From Polaromonas sp. P2-4 (GTDB taxonomy: Bacteria; Pseudomonadota; Gammaproteobacteria; Burkholderiales; Burkholderiaceae_C), in contig CP087965.1 of the NCBI GenBank assembly GCA_024703855.1, forward strand, positions 2,658,001 through 2,722,000: a DNA stretch of 64,000 nt, in the 5' to 3' direction. The position numbers and the translations under genes were made by a program. The notes under the pieces are model-generated. The model was not told where the DNA came from. It searched no databases and saw only the letters and a program-made list of their open reading frames with translations. Below, one piece after another: positions 26,175 through 38,535 of the stretch (its first letter is position 1; the number at the start of each line of letters is the position of its first letter).

Positions 26175-27572
26175 ATGAGCGAAGGTGTCATCCATAACCT
26201 CAGCCACGACCTGTGGCAAACCTGTGTAGATCATCTGGCGCAGGAGCTCCCCGAGCAGCAGTTCAACACCTGGATTCGTCCGCTGGTGGTGGTCGTAGCC
26301 CTCGATCTGTCCAAAGTCACCATCCAGGTGGGCAACCGCTTCAAGCTGGACTGGATTCGAGCTCAGTACGCGGCTCGTATTTCTGCCCTGCTTGAAAAAA
26401 TCTCGGGACAAAGAATTCCTCTTGAGCTGGCGCTGGCCCAGCGTGAACCCCCCACAAAATCGGCCCCCTTGACCCGAAACTTCGAGGGTTCAGGGGTCAT
26501 CGGAACTCGGCCGGCCTGGGCGTTCCCTGAAGAAGCCGCTGGCGCGCCGTTCAAGAGCCGCCTCAATAGCGCGCTCACCTTCGACACCCTGATTGAAGGC
26601 ACGGCCAACCGCATGGGTCGGGCCGCCGCACTGCATGTCTCCAGCAGCCTGGGCCAACTTTACAACCCTCTTTTTATCTATGGTGGCGTCGGTCTGGGTA
26701 AAACCCATTTGATGCACGCCATCGGCAACAAGCTGATCGCTGACAACCCGGCCGCCAAGGTGCTCTACATCCACGCTGAGCAATTTGTGTCCGATGTGGT
26801 GAAGGCCTACCAGCGCAAGACTTTTGACGAATTCAAGGAGCGCTATCACTCGCTGGACTTGTTGCTGATTGATGACGTGCAGTTTCTGGCCAACAAGGAC
26901 CGCACCCAGGAGGAGTTCTTCAACGCCTTTGAGGCCTTGCTGACGAAGAAGTCTCACATCGTGATGACCAGCGACACCTATCCCAAGGGCCTGGCGGATA
27001 TTCATGAACGCCTGGTTTCCCGCTTTGACTCCGGTTTGACGGTTGCCATCGAGCCGCCCGAGCTGGAGATGCGTGTGGCCATTCTGATTCGCAAAGCGGA
27101 GGCTGAGGGAACCGTCATGCCGGAAGAGGTGGCGTTTTTTGTGGCTAAAAACGTCCGCTCCAACGTGCGCGAGCTGGAAGGCGCGCTGCGCAAAATTCTG
27201 GCTTATTCGCGTTTCAACCTCAAGGAAATCTCCATTCAACTGGCGCGCGAAGCCCTGCGGGACCTGCTGTCGATTCAGAACCGGCAGATTTCGGTTGAGA
27301 ACATCCAGAAGACGGTGGCCGACTATTACAAGATCAAGGTCGCGGACATGTATTCCAAGAAGCGGCCCGCCAGCATTGCCCGACTGCGCCAGATTGCCAT
27401 GTACCTGGCCAAGGAGCTCACGCAAAAGAGCCTGCCTGAGATTGGTGAGCTGTTTGGTGGCCGTGACCACACCACCGTGCTGCACGCCGTGCGCAAGATG
27501 TCTGCAGAACGCCAGCAGATGACCGAGCTCAACCAGCAGCTGCATGTGCTGGAACAAACCCTGAAAGGCTAA
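26175..27572 (+). CDS. dnaA: Chromosomal replication initiator DnaA
   Basis: Intact 465-residue initiator ATPase. Domain I at the N-terminus ([21 protein letters not shown] in adjoining parts), AAA+ domain with Walker [10 protein letters not shown] and Walker [10 protein letters not shown], arginine-finger region [11 protein letters not shown], and domain IV with the DnaA-box-binding signature [12 protein letters not shown]. It melts oriC and loads DnaB. The linker domain II is short, about 40 residues. It is one of the few long genes here without a frame break. Confidence 0.97.
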   Translation: MSEGVIHNLSHDLWQTCVDHLAQELPEQQFNTWIRPLVVVVALDLSKVTIQVGNRFKLDWIRAQYAARISALLEKISGQRIPLELALAQREPPTKSAPLTRNFEGSGVIGTRPAWAFPEEAAGAPFKSRLNSALTFDTLIEGTANRMGRAAALHVSSSLGQLYNPLFIYGGVGLGKTHLMHAIGNKLIADNPAAKVLYIHAEQFVSDVVKAYQRKTFDEFKERYHSLDLLLIDDVQFLANKDRTQEEFFNAFEALLTKKSHIVMTSDTYPKGLADIHERLVSRFDSGLTVAIEPPELEMRVAILIRKAEAEGTVMPEEVAFFVAKNVRSNVRELEGALRKILAYSRFNLKEISIQLAREALRDLLSIQNRQISVENIQKTVADYYKIKVADMYSKKRPASIARLRQIAMYLAKELTQKSLPEIGELFGGRDHTTVLHAVRKMSAERQQMTELNQQLHVLEQTLKG

Positions 27573-27848
27573 AAATACTACTTTTTAGCTCACTTGAGAA
27601 ATCGGCAGGCGCGCTCAATAACCTTGGGGACAACTTTTTAACAAGCCATGACTTATCCACAGAAGAAGATGACAATCGAAAGTTGTTCATATCCGGCGGA
27701 ACATTTCAATGACGCCAGAACACAAGGTTAAACAAACGCCAAGTAGTTGATTAAAAAGGAGAAAATAGCACTGTCCACAGACGGGTGCGACCCTTACTAC
27801 TACTACTAATTTGAATTAAAGAATTAAAGATAAATACAAGAGGAAGTC
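27573..27848. other. dnaA-dnaN spacer with DnaA boxes (putative oriC core)
   Basis: 276 noncoding bases. TTATCCACA at 27653-27661 is a perfect DnaA box and CTGTCCACA at 27772-27780 a weak one. The 3' part is AT-rich (TACTACTACTACTAATTTG, AATTAAAGAATTAAAGATAAA) and ends in the dnaN ribosome site AGAGGAAG. The repeated TACTAC triplets resemble the DnaA-trio element that loads DnaA on single strands. A diverged inverted copy lies at 4112-4350. Confidence 0.7.
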
Positions 27849-28954
27849 ATGATCGTTTTGAAAGCCACCCAGGACAAAATTTTGTCCGTTCTTCAGTCGG
27901 TGTCCGGAATTGTTGAGCGCAGGCACACTTTGCCGATTCTGGCCAACGTTTTGATACGAAAACCGGCTCGCAACTGCAACTTACGACCAGTGATCTTGAA
28001 ATTCAGATCCGCACGACTGCTGAGCTCGATGGCGATGATGGCAACTTCACTACGACAGTGGGTGCTCGCAAACTTATTGATATACTGCGTTCTATGCCCA
28101 GTGATCAGACGGTTTCGCTGGAATCTGCCCAGAACAAGCTGATCCTCAAAGGCGGGAAAAGCCGCTTTACACTGCAAACGCTGCCCGCTGAAGACTTTCC
28201 GCTGGTGCAAGAGGCCGCTAACTTTGGGCCCAGCTTCTCGGTCCCGCAAAAAGTCCTCAAGGAATTGCTGAACCAGGTGTCGTTTGCCATGGCGGTGCAT
28301 GACATTCGCTACTACCTCAATGGCATTTTGTTTGTGGCTGAAGGTAAGCAGCTGAGCCTGGTGGCGACCGATGGCCACCGTCTCGCGTTTTCGTCAGCCA
28401 CGCTCGATGTTGAAGTGCCCAAGCAGGAAGTGATCCTGCCGCGCAAGACGGTGCTGGAAATGCAGCGCCTGCTCAGCGACAAGGACGGCGCTATTGAGAT
28501 GCAGTTTGCCGGCAACCAGGCCAAGTTCAGTTTTGAAGGCATGGAGTTTGTGACCAAGCTGGTGGAAGGCAAATTCCCCGACTACAACCGCGTGATTCCC
28601 AAGAACCACAAAAACATCATCACCCTGGGTCGCCTGCCCCTGTTGGCCTGCCTGCAGCGCACGGCGATTTTGACCAGCGAAAAGTTCAAGGGTGTGCGTC
28701 TGAACATTGAACCCGGCACGCTGCGTGTGGCTTCCAACAATGCCGAGCAGGAAGAGGCCGTGGACGAACTCGACATCGATTACGGTGGTGATGAAATCGA
28801 AATTGGCTTTAACGTGACCTACCTGATCGACGCGCTGGCCAATATGGACCAGGACATGGTGAAAATTGAGCTGGCTGACTCCAACAGCTCTGCGCTGCTC
28901 ACCATTCCTGACGACGCAGCCTTCAAGTACGTGGTGATGCCAATGCGCATTTGA
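27849..28954 (+). CDS. dnaN: DNA polymerase III beta (sliding clamp) subunit (one frameshift)
   Basis: 368 residues after adding one A to the run at 27959-27962. Starts MIVLKATQDKILSVLQSVSGI with IVERRHTLPILANVL, continues DLEIQIRTTAEL, then intact through RYYLNGILFVAEGKQLSLVATDGHRL to YVVMPMRI. The clamp tethers the polymerase to DNA. As written the frame stops at 28142, which an essential gene could not tolerate. Confidence 0.95.
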
Positions 28955-29046
28955 CGCTGTAAAACGCCTAAAAATACCAACAGACCCGCGGAGTTTCGTG
29001 GGTTTGGTCATTCAAGAGATTGAAGAAATTCGAGATAAAGCCGGTC

Positions 29047-31668
<2,622 letters not shown>

Positions 31669-31676
31669 CGCGTTCA

Positions 31677-31713
31677 CCCTGAAATTCAAAAACACAGTGT
31701 TCGAATTTCAGGG
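31677..31713. terminator. Inverted repeat after gyrB, probable transcription end
   Basis: CCCTGAAATTC and GAATTTCAGGG form an 11-bp perfect stem with a 15-base loop just 9 bases after the gyrB stop. There is no strong T tract, so termination efficiency is unsure. Confidence 0.5.
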
Positions 31714-31832
31714 CAGCTGTGTTTTCGGGCAATGCACCAAGCTGCCGGGTAAGGGGGCAGCGCATTGAAAAACATCTCTTTATTGGCTTCCCGGGCTTCA
31801 TCAGCCCGATGCTGTTGACCTGACCACTCCGC

Positions 31833-32465
31833 ATGAGCCGCATCGCCGTCATCGACTTTGAAACCACCGGCCTGTCGCCTGCCATGGGTGACCGTGCCAC
31901 CGAGGTGGCCATCGTGCTGGTCGAAGGCGGCCGGGTGGTGGACCGCTTTCAGAGCCTGATGAACGCGGGCGTGCGCATTCCAGCCTTCATCACCGGCCTC
32001 ACGGGCATCACCAACGCGATGGTGGCTTCCGCGCCCGATGCCGCCACGGTCATGGCCGATGCCAACCGCTTTGTGGGCAAGGCGCCCCTGGTGGCGCACA
32101 ACGCATCGTTTGACCGGAAGTTCTGGGAGGCCGAGCTGGCGCGTGCGGGGGTCATGACGGCAATGACGGCGGCGCAGCCGTTTGCCTGCACCATGCTGGT
32201 GTCCAGAAGGCTTTACCCCCAGGCACCCAGCCATAAGCTGGGCGTGCTGGTGGACTACCACCAACTGCCCCGTGCCGGCCGAGCCCACCGGGCGCTGGCC
32301 GATGCGGAAATGGCGGCATCGCTGCTGGGCCAGATTCAGCATGACCTGCGCACCCGCCACGGTGTGGCCCGTCCGGACCATGCCCTGCTGATGGCGCTGC
32401 AGCGCTGCGCCAAACCGGCGGTGCGTGCGCTGATGGCGCAGTACGCTGAAGCTGCCGACGCATGA
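31833..32465 (+). CDS. 3'-5' exonuclease of the DnaQ/DEDDh family
   Basis: A 210-residue protein. ExoI VIDFETTGLSP (DxE) at the N-terminus, ExoII VAHNASFDRKFW (D), ExoIII with AHRALADAEMAA (H-x4-D). Such DnaQ-like proteins act in proofreading, repair or RNA trimming. The polymerase-binding C-terminus of true epsilon subunits is not evident. The gene is complete and in frame, and stands alone after gyrB. Confidence 0.85.
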   Translation: MSRIAVIDFETTGLSPAMGDRATEVAIVLVEGGRVVDRFQSLMNAGVRIPAFITGLTGITNAMVASAPDAATVMADANRFVGKAPLVAHNASFDRKFWEAELARAGVMTAMTAAQPFACTMLVSRRLYPQAPSHKLGVLVDYHQLPRAGRAHRALADAEMAASLLGQIQHDLRTRHGVARPDHALLMALQRCAKPAVRALMAQYAEAADA

Positions 32466-32509
32466 GCCGCTATCGAGCGGCTTTTGATTTTTGCTGCTGA
32501 GAGTTTGGC

Positions 32510-33538
32510 CTAGCCGCCGGTTCCGGTTGTAAACGTAAACGTCCGGCTGAATGAGGTGCCGTTGTTGGTACCGTTGATGCTCACCTGGTAGGACGTGTTG
32601 GCCTCCAGAGGCGCGTCCGCGGCAACATACCCTTGATGCGACCTGAAGCAGCCCGATGCACACGGCCCATGTGGATCGTTGGTGGAGGTGATCGGAGTGC
32701 GCAGGGTAATAAATTGCCCTGTGGAAGTGTTGACCATTGAGGCGCTTGCAATCGTGAGCGTATTGCCATCCAGCACTGCAACATAAATCGTAGAACCCAA
32801 CGGGTTGACTCTCAGGTCTCGGCCCGGGACCGGGTTGGGTGTCTCATTGGAGAGCTGCCGGTTGACACCGGCTGTGCCGTTGCAAGGGTAAGTCAAGACA
32901 TCACTGCTGGCCATGAGTTGTGGACCCACGCTTGCTTTGTAGGCGGCATTAATTTGCATGAAGACGGCGGCTGCGGCTGCGCCAACATCAACATTCGACC
33001 GCACCGAGATGCCGACATCGCGGTACCCACTCATCAATCCATTCAGATGGTAGGGTGCATTTAACAGCGCGCGAATGCCGCCTTCGCCCATCCCGGTCTT
33101 GACGCTCGTACCGGAAAGGACAGTGATCTCATCTGCTACAGCCCCCGCGCCTGTATAGCCCTGCGCAATCACGCGGGCAGCCGCATCGGCGCCGGTGAAC
33201 CCGGTGGGGTTAGTTGATAGATTCTCGAAATGCGAGAAAAGGTTGTTCACGATTTGGTAATCTGCATGCGCCTTGGCTGCAGCATCCAGTTGCACGCTCT
33301 GTGCCATTTGGCCGAAGCCGCAGCGTTGCCGCTCGGCGTTGAGAAGGGTAAACGCTGCCAGCTCTTCGCTGCCAGACGCATAAAGGGGTGCCGCCACTGA
33401 AGCCACGATTGAGGAGCCTGCAGGCGGAGTGCTTGCCGCAGGCGCCGAGGTGGGCGAACCTCCGCCGCCGCCCCCGCAGGCAGCCAGCGTAGCCAAAGCG
33501 GCGGCTGCCAATACCATCGAAAGCTGTTTCGTTTTCAT
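32510..33538 (-). CDS. CAP/SCP-domain lipoprotein
   Basis: A 342-residue lipoprotein. The signal peptide ends in a lipobox LATLAAC, followed by a Gly run (CGGGGGG) and a Ser/Thr/Pro linker. The CAP domain lies around residues 60-210 (FTLLNAERQRCGFGQ, AAAKAHADYQIVNNLFSHFE). The C-terminal part (YQVSINGTNNGTSFSRTFTF) looks like a small beta-sandwich. CAP proteins bind lipids or act as secreted effectors; the role is unknown. The start MKTKQLS at 33538 is chosen because the signal peptide begins there. Confidence 0.8.
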   Translation of the reverse strand: MKTKQLSMVLAAAALATLAACGGGGGGSPTSAPAASTPPAGSSIVASVAAPLYASGSEELAAFTLLNAERQRCGFGQMAQSVQLDAAAKAHADYQIVNNLFSHFENLSTNPTGFTGADAAARVIAQGYTGAGAVADEITVLSGTSVKTGMGEGGIRALLNAPYHLNGLMSGYRDVGISVRSNVDVGAAAAAVFMQINAAYKASVGPQLMASSDVLTYPCNGTAGVNRQLSNETPNPVPGRDLRVNPLGSTIYVAVLDGNTLTIASASMVNTSTGQFITLRTPITSTNDPHGPCASGCFRSHQGYVAADAPLEANTSYQVSINGTNNGTSFSRTFTFTTGTGG

Positions 33539-34037
33539 AGCGTGCCTTTGGTCGTAAGGGGTGGCGCCGATTGGGTAAACAACATTCCCCGATTTATAAG
33601 TGGCGTCCGGGCGGGTTGCTAAAGGGGTAGAGTTATTTACTGCGGCGGTGATTGCTTGCATTGAACAGGTCGACGCGGTGGGCATCTCATGGCGCGCCAC
33701 AAACTGCATTCTATGCAGCCTCGTTCAATTGGGGTAGCCAACCTGGGCAAGCCTGTTTTGATGCTTTAGCCGCTGGCTTGCCGTGGGCAAACGACAGGTC
33801 AAGGCGCCCAAAATTTATTTTCGTGATGCCGGGCTGCCGAGCGAGTGGGCGTAACGCGAACGCAGACGCAATGCCAATTACAGGAGGCAAAGGCTGTTGG
33901 CCATGGCCTTGCGCGGCCAGAACCCGCACTGGAAAATGCACGACTTGCTGCGCCGCTACTGGAACGAATCGAGCCGGCGCAATGGTCTTGGCATAGGAAC
34001 TCAGTATGGGCGTACGTCCAAGGTCGATACCTTCTAT
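33539..34037. other. Gap without a recognisable gene
   Basis: About 500 bases between the CAP lipoprotein and the HNH gene. A plus-strand stretch at 33897-34106 reads MALRGQNPHWKMHDLLRRYW and on into the 3' end of the HNH gene; it has somewhat protein-like composition and could be a decayed fragment, but I recognise no family. No RNA or repeat seen. Confidence 0.35.
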
Positions 34038-34820
34038 TTACAGGTAGCCAAATTTCGTGGCATGCGCAGCCAAAAACTCGGGGGACGGGCGAAAGCGTTC
34101 TGGTAGTTGAATGGATTGACCATTAAAGCGCTGCAGCGATTCGGCAATAAACGAATCACCGGTGATTTCTGCAAGTGACTTTGCAACGCGGACTTTGTAA
34201 TCGGGCATCACAGTGATCAATCCTTGGTCGTACGCACGGTCATGCAGGGCGGATAAACACAAACCGTTTTGCGGGTTAAGGCGATTTTTGGTGTCTTCAC
34301 TCCACGGAATGATGTGACTGGCAATCACGAGCTTTTCGTGGCGCAGGCCACTGATGCAGCATGTAGCGTCGTAGCTGGCCAGCACAGCCTTACGAAAGCG
34401 AGCTTGATTTACACGGACTTGCACCATAGCGCTGCGTGTTCGTCCTTCTTCAATTTCTTCTACAAGGGTTTGCAGCAACGCTGTGTCGGACTGCACTCCG
34501 TGGCTATTGGCAAGCTTCGTATACGCGTTAGCCGCTTCTTCTGCCACTGCATCCCAGTTGTGCTGGAGTTCTGACCATAACGCTTTGTCTTGGTTCGAGG
34601 CACCACTCAATCCTGCGCGACCACTTGCGATGATTTGTGGATCAAGGCTCATGAAGTTGACGAGTTTCATGGCCACTGAACTTGGCGTGCGGCCTTCCCA
34701 CGCGGCGAGTTGCTGGATTTCGGGGGTCCGATGGTGCAGCTTGCCGAAGGGAAGCAGGGTGTACAGGTGAAAGGCTGCGAGCGTGTGTTCTCGCGTCCAT
34801 TTAACAGCGGCGTTAGTCAT
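34038..34820 (-). CDS. HNH endonuclease-domain protein
   Basis: A 260-residue protein. The C-terminal half holds an HNH nuclease of the HNH_2 type: CCISGLRHEKLVIASHIIPW, then NRLNPQNGLCLSALHDRAYDQ with the histidines and Asn in order. The N-terminal half is helical (EHTLAAFHLYTLLPFGKLHH, RTPSSVAMKLVNFMSLDP) and resembles a substrate-recognition domain seen in restriction-like HNH proteins. No methyltransferase lies beside it, so a restriction role is unproven. It is in an accessory stretch with decayed genes. Confidence 0.75.
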   Translation of the reverse strand: MTNAAVKWTREHTLAAFHLYTLLPFGKLHHRTPEIQQLAAWEGRTPSSVAMKLVNFMSLDPQIIASGRAGLSGASNQDKALWSELQHNWDAVAEEAANAYTKLANSHGVQSDTALLQTLVEEIEEGRTRSAMVQVRVNQARFRKAVLASYDATCCISGLRHEKLVIASHIIPWSEDTKNRLNPQNGLCLSALHDRAYDQGLITVMPDYKVRVAKSLAEITGDSFIAESLQRFNGQSIQLPERFRPSPEFLAAHATKFGYL

Positions 34821-34850
34821 AGCTTGTTCGTTTAGTTTTGGCTGAAACTA

Positions 34851-35492
34851 TCAGCAGGGAATGCGATATTGCTTGTCGCGTATTTTTTTGCGCTGATCTT
34901 TTATCCAATCGTGCGTCTGCATGCTTTGAGGCTGGCGTGCCATGGCGTCCAGATGCGCGATTTCCGCATTCAGATATTGGCATTCGGTTTTCTTCGTTGC
35001 AGCGTCTGGCGAAGGATTGATTTGCGAGACAACGATTGGCTGGGTCACGGGGTCGTCAATAGGTGGAGTTGCTTTTGGGAGCACGGGGGCCATTAGGTTG
35101 TGATCCGCGCGCGTCGTTACTTGAGTGCTTGTGGCCCCTTGTGCGCAGGTGCTGTCACCGTAGCTGGTTTTTCCGTTGATCACGCACTTGGTGACGATGC
35201 GAGTGCCTGCTGTTGTCTCAGATGCATCCTGGTGCCTTGGCTGTTGAGGAAACGGTTGAGTAGGCGGCTCAGTTTGTCGTCGGATGGACTTGGCTGTTGT
35301 CCCGGCCCGATCGGTAGCGATTTCGGCTGTGCGTTGATCGAGTTTCCAGTCTGCTATTTGGTAGAGCGCAAATAAAGCGGCAACAAAGATGATCACGATG
35401 ATCAAGGTACTCGTGCCCGATCTCTCGGGCGGAGGACTGAAGGGCCGCTGTCGCCGTTGGTCTTTCATGTAGTCGCGATCTATCATGCCCAT
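34851..35492 (-). CDS. DUF4124-like membrane-anchored protein
   Basis: A 213-residue protein with one N-terminal helix (TLIIVIIFVAALFALYQIA) and a periplasmic part with VTKCVINGKTSYGDSTC, the pattern of DUF4124 (short beta strand motif with two Cys). A Pro/Thr-rich linker and a C-terminal ECQYLNAEIAHLDAMA helix follow. The ATG at 35492 has an AGGAAACG upstream and starts MGMIDRDYMKDQRRQRP. Function unknown; possibly envelope-associated. Confidence 0.65.
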   Translation of the reverse strand: MGMIDRDYMKDQRRQRPFSPPPERSGTSTLIIVIIFVAALFALYQIADWKLDQRTAEIATDRAGTTAKSIRRQTEPPTQPFPQQPRHQDASETTAGTRIVTKCVINGKTSYGDSTCAQGATSTQVTTRADHNLMAPVLPKATPPIDDPVTQPIVVSQINPSPDAATKKTECQYLNAEIAHLDAMARQPQSMQTHDWIKDQRKKIRDKQYRIPC

Positions 35493-35602
35493 CGTTTCCT
35501 CCTTGATTTTGTATTTGTAATCCGACCATACCGCAAGCCGCAGACCTGCCAAGGGCCAGGCAGCTCGCTGCGCTTTTCCCGCCATTTCTAACTGGAGCCG
35601 TT

Positions 35603-35802
35603 ATGTCCAAGCCTTCCAATCTGCCACCCAGCATCAGAGCAGGTGGATGCGTTTTATGCCAAGGCGCTGGAGCTGGGTGGCAAGGGTGATGGGGCTCCGG
35701 GTAATCGTGCCCACTATGGGCCGCAGTACTACGGGGCCTTTGTGTGCTGACCTGGATGGCCACAAGATTGAGGCGATGTACTGGGATGTGTTGGCCGGGT
35801 AA
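35603..35802 (+). pseudogene. Remnant of a glyoxalase/VOC-family gene
   Basis: An ATG with MSKPSNLPPSI is followed, in another frame, by the C-terminal part of a VOC protein: QVDAFYAKALELGGKGDG, APGNRAHYGPQYYGAFVC, then after one extra base DLDGHKIEAMYWDVLAG and a stop. The central half of the usual ~125-residue protein is missing, so this is a true deletion derivative rather than only a sequencing error. Confidence 0.7.
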
Positions 35803-35829
35803 TTTTTTGCGAAAATAGTGGGTCGAATA

Positions 35830-35880
35830 TGGGTTACGCCCAGTATTCACGGGCGCAAGCAGCTATTGAATTTATAGCGG
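35830..35880 (+). repeat. Dispersed twin-hairpin element
   Basis: TACGCCCAGTATTCACGGGCG, AAGC, then AGCTATTGAATTTATAGC. It fills part of the gap between the VOC remnant and the Ala/Gly-rich gene (35803-36188); the remainder shows nothing recognisable. Confidence 0.7.
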
Positions 35881-36188
35881 CAAGTGGCGCGCGTTGAACG
35901 CCAGGCTTGCAGGGCGCGTGGCAGCCGTCTTGCCGCGGTGCGGGGTAAACCGGTGCCCATCCCCTCGATTAAGGGAAAACCCTGGTATCACCTGCTGACA
36001 CGCGCTATACATAAGGCTGCTGACAGCCTGTTTAGGCTGGAAATCTGGATTAATGCCAGTGCTCACTTACTCTGCAAGGCCTGTTGCAGCGTCAAATGGC
36101 ATTGACTTACAAAGTCAACAAAGCGGATACCTGACAGATAAGCGCCCGGGCGAAGATGAAATTCTCTTCAACAGCCACAGGAGCTTTA

Positions 36189-36899
36189 ATGTCGAAATTT
36201 CAACAAAACCAAACCCTTTCCCCTACTGGTTTCCCTGTCAGCCGTCCCCGGTTTTTGCGGGCCATTCCCTCGGTGCTGGTGATGACCACGGCCATGGTCT
36301 GGGGGGTGTCGTCGCACGCTGGCTTGCCGGGCCTTGACGCTGCCTTGCGCGGCGATGCCGGGGTGACGGTAGCCGCCGGCCCGCTACTCGGTGGCGCGCT
36401 GGGTGTGGGCGTGGCTGCCGGCGCTGGCGTGAAAACTGACGCCAGTGCGGCTAGCGGTTCGGTGAATGGTTCGGCCAACGCTGATGCAGGCGCCAATGCC
36501 GGCGTGCGCGCGGGCTCCAACAGCGCGGTCACGGCTGAGCCGCGTGCTGCGGCCATGGGCAGTGCCGCCGCGACCACAGGTGCTGGAAGCGCGGCGGGCG
36601 CAGATGTGCAGGCCGGTGGTGCGGTGGATGCCTCGGGCGCTGTGAACGGCGCCGTCAATGGGGCCAGCAAAGGCGCAGCCCGCGTGCTGGGCGGTGTGCG
36701 TGACACGGGCCAGGCGGCGGGCAGCGCGGCCGTGCGGTCCGGCAAGCGGGTGACGGGGGGTGTGGCTGGCGGCGTGAACAGCGCGGTGCAGGGCGCGGGC
36801 AGTGCAGGCAGTGCCGGTAATGCCGGTAGCGTCGGCATAGGCGCTGACGCAAATGTCAAGGCGGGCGCGGCTGGTCAAGGTGGGGCCCTGAGCCGTTAA
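36189..36899 (+). CDS. Secreted alanine/glycine-rich low-complexity protein
   Basis: About 236 residues from ATG 36189 (the ATG at 36156 is possible). After a long N-region with a hydrophobic segment (AIPSVLVMTTAMVWGVSSHA) the protein is almost entirely Ala, Gly, Ser, Val, Asn and Asp with loose repeats such as ASGSVNGSANADAGANAG and GAVNGAVNGASKGAARVLGG. It is complete and ends before a good terminator. It may be a disordered surface or periplasmic protein. No family recognised. Confidence 0.6.
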   Translation: MSKFQQNQTLSPTGFPVSRPRFLRAIPSVLVMTTAMVWGVSSHAGLPGLDAALRGDAGVTVAAGPLLGGALGVGVAAGAGVKTDASAASGSVNGSANADAGANAGVRAGSNSAVTAEPRAAAMGSAAATTGAGSAAGADVQAGGAVDASGAVNGAVNGASKGAARVLGGVRDTGQAAGSAAVRSGKRVTGGVAGGVNSAVQGAGSAGSAGNAGSVGIGADANVKAGAAGQGGALSR

Positions 36900-36950
36900 T
36901 CGGCCGCAACGCCAATAGTGCCTCGCAGTCCGGGGCGCTTTCAAAACCAG

Positions 36951-36988
36951 CGCAGCATTTGCCGAAAGGTGGGTGCTGCGTTTTTTTT
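36951..36988 (+). terminator. Rho-independent terminator
   Basis: CGCAGCA and TGCTGCG pair around a loop and run into eight T. It lies about 50 bases after the Ala/Gly-rich gene. Confidence 0.85.
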
Positions 36989-37091
36989 GTCAGTTGAAAG
37001 ACGAAAAAGACTGCCCTGTAAACCCTGCGTCGAGGCCCTGTTCCGGGAGGTGTCGGTGGGATGGTTTTGGTGAAAAACAGGGGTCAAATAG

Positions 37092-37140
37092 GCACTTGGC
37101 CCAGTAGTTACGGGCGCAAGCTGCTATCAAAACAATAGCG
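37092..37140 (+). repeat. Dispersed twin-hairpin element
   Basis: TTGGCCCAGTAGTTACGGGCG, AAGC, then TGCTATCAAAACAATAGC. It lies just downstream of minE. Confidence 0.7.
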
Positions 37141-37208
37141 TATTGATGGCTGGATCAAACCCCGAAAGAACCCGTGAGCAAGCCCCTGGAGGGGCTGCGC
37201 AGCGAGGT

Positions 37209-37471
37209 TTACATCTTGTCGGGCAGTTCGATCTTGACTTCCAGCACATCGAGGTTGTCCTGGCGCTCCAGGTTGACCTTGATGTCGTCGGGATTGATGT
37301 TGATGTATTTGGAGATCACCGCAATCAGGTCGCGCTGCAGGGCGGGCAGGTAGTCGGGCTGGTGGCTGTTGCGGCCCGAGCGCTCGTGCGCCAGGATGAT
37401 TTGCAGCCGCTCTTTGGCGACGCTGGCGGTTTGTTTCTTTTCACCGAGCAAAAAGACAGGAATGAGGCCAT
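37209..37471 (-). CDS. minE: Cell division topological specificity factor MinE (one frameshift)
   Basis: 87 residues after adding one T to the run near 37453: [51 protein letters not shown], then [19 protein letters not shown]. The amphipathic N-terminus binds membrane and the 13-27 helix engages MinD. Span of 263 bases is one short of 264. It follows minD by six bases and completes minCDE. Confidence 0.95.
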
Positions 37472-37477
37472 GGCGTC

Positions 37478-38293
37478 TTACTTCCCCCCAAATACGCGTT
37501 TGAAGAAACCGGCTTTCGGCGCGTCAATAAAGCGCAGCGGCTTGTCTTCGCCCATGAAGCGGGCAATCACGTCTTTGTAGGCTTCGGACACGTCGCTGCC
37601 TTCCATGTGGACGGCGGGCACGCCCTGGTTGGAGGCTTGCAGCACCGCCTCGGACTCGGGGATCACGCCGATCAGCTTGATGCGCAGGATGTCCTTGATG
37701 TCTTCGAGCGACAGCATCTGGCCCTGGTCGACGCGGCTGGGGTTGTAGCGGGTGATCAGCAGGTGCTCCTTGATCGGATCGCCGCCTTCCATGCCGCGTT
37801 TGGTCTTGCTCGACAGCATGCCCAGGATGCGGTCGGAGTCGCGTACCGAGGACACTTCGGGGTTGGTGACCACCAGCGCTTCGTCCGCAAAATGCATGGC
37901 CATCAGCGCCCCGGTTTCAATGCCGGCCGGTGAGTCGCAGATGATGTATTCGAAATCCATGGCGGCGAGGTCGGTCAGGATTTTTTCGACGCCGTCTTTG
38001 CTCAGCGCTTCCTTGTCGCGCGTTTGCGAGGCGGCCAGCACAAACAGGTTGTCGCACTGCTTGTCTTTGATGAGGGCCTGGTGGAGGTTGGCTTCGCCCT
38101 GAATGACGTTGATGAGGTCATACACCACGCGGCGTTCGCAGCCCATGATGAGGTCGAGGTTGCGCAGGCCGACGTCGAAGTCGATGACGGCGGTTTTGTG
38201 GCCGCGTAGCGCCAGGCCGGTTGCAAAGCTGGCGCTGGTGGTGGTTTTGCCTACGCCGCCTTTGCCGGAGGTGACCACAATGATTTTTGCCAT
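37478..38293 (-). CDS. minD: Septum site-determining ATPase MinD
   Basis: Intact 271-residue deviant Walker ATPase: [20 protein letters not shown] (deviant Walker A with signature Lys), [31 protein letters not shown], and a C-terminal amphipathic helix ending FFKRVFGGK that binds the membrane. With MinC and MinE it positions the division septum. Confidence 0.97.
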   Translation of the reverse strand: MAKIIVVTSGKGGVGKTTTSASFATGLALRGHKTAVIDFDVGLRNLDLIMGCERRVVYDLINVIQGEANLHQALIKDKQCDNLFVLAASQTRDKEALSKDGVEKILTDLAAMDFEYIICDSPAGIETGALMAMHFADEALVVTNPEVSSVRDSDRILGMLSSKTKRGMEGGDPIKEHLLITRYNPSRVDQGQMLSLEDIKDILRIKLIGVIPESEAVLQASNQGVPAVHMEGSDVSEAYKDVIARFMGEDKPLRFIDAPKAGFFKRVFGGK

Positions 38294-38344
38294 TAGAGGG
38301 GTGTCCTTTTAAAAACTAAAGAGGGTGTCAGGTTGAGCAGGGGG

Positions 38345-38535
38345 AGAAAAGCGTGGAGGCCGACGAACGCCGCGCCGGGCCGCCCCAAGCAAGTTCAGCC
38401 CCCGAGGGGCTGGAGCCTGCGGCTCCAAAGCTGCTTGAGCAGGTTTGGACAGGCGACAGAGGCGAAGCGTCTCGCGAGCCGCGGCCTGCAAGGCCTCGCG
38501 TAGTACACGCAGTGACAAGCGTGGGGGCCATATTC
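38345..38535 (+). repeat. Dispersed intercistronic repeat with insert, between minC and minD
   Basis: Begins GTGGAGGCCGACGAACGCCG, carries CGGGCCGCCCCAAGCAAG and CAGCCCCCGAGGGGCTG, and ends TAGTACACGCAGTGACAAG and CGTGGGGGCC at the minC stop. Relative to the copies at 16122 and 44558 it has about 85 extra bases in the middle, themselves palindromic (GGAGCCTGCGGCTCC, GGCCTGCAAGGCC). It separates minC from minD by 240 bases within one operon. Confidence 0.8.

Noticed and set aside
33897..34106. Plus-strand frame overlapping the 3' end of the HNH gene
   Set aside because: No recognisable family, no ribosome site, and it runs into the HNH coding region on the opposite strand.
36200..36944. Minus-strand frames opposite the Ala/Gly-rich gene
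   Set aside because: They arise from low-complexity GC-rich sequence; the plus-strand frame has a signal-like helix and a terminator downstream.
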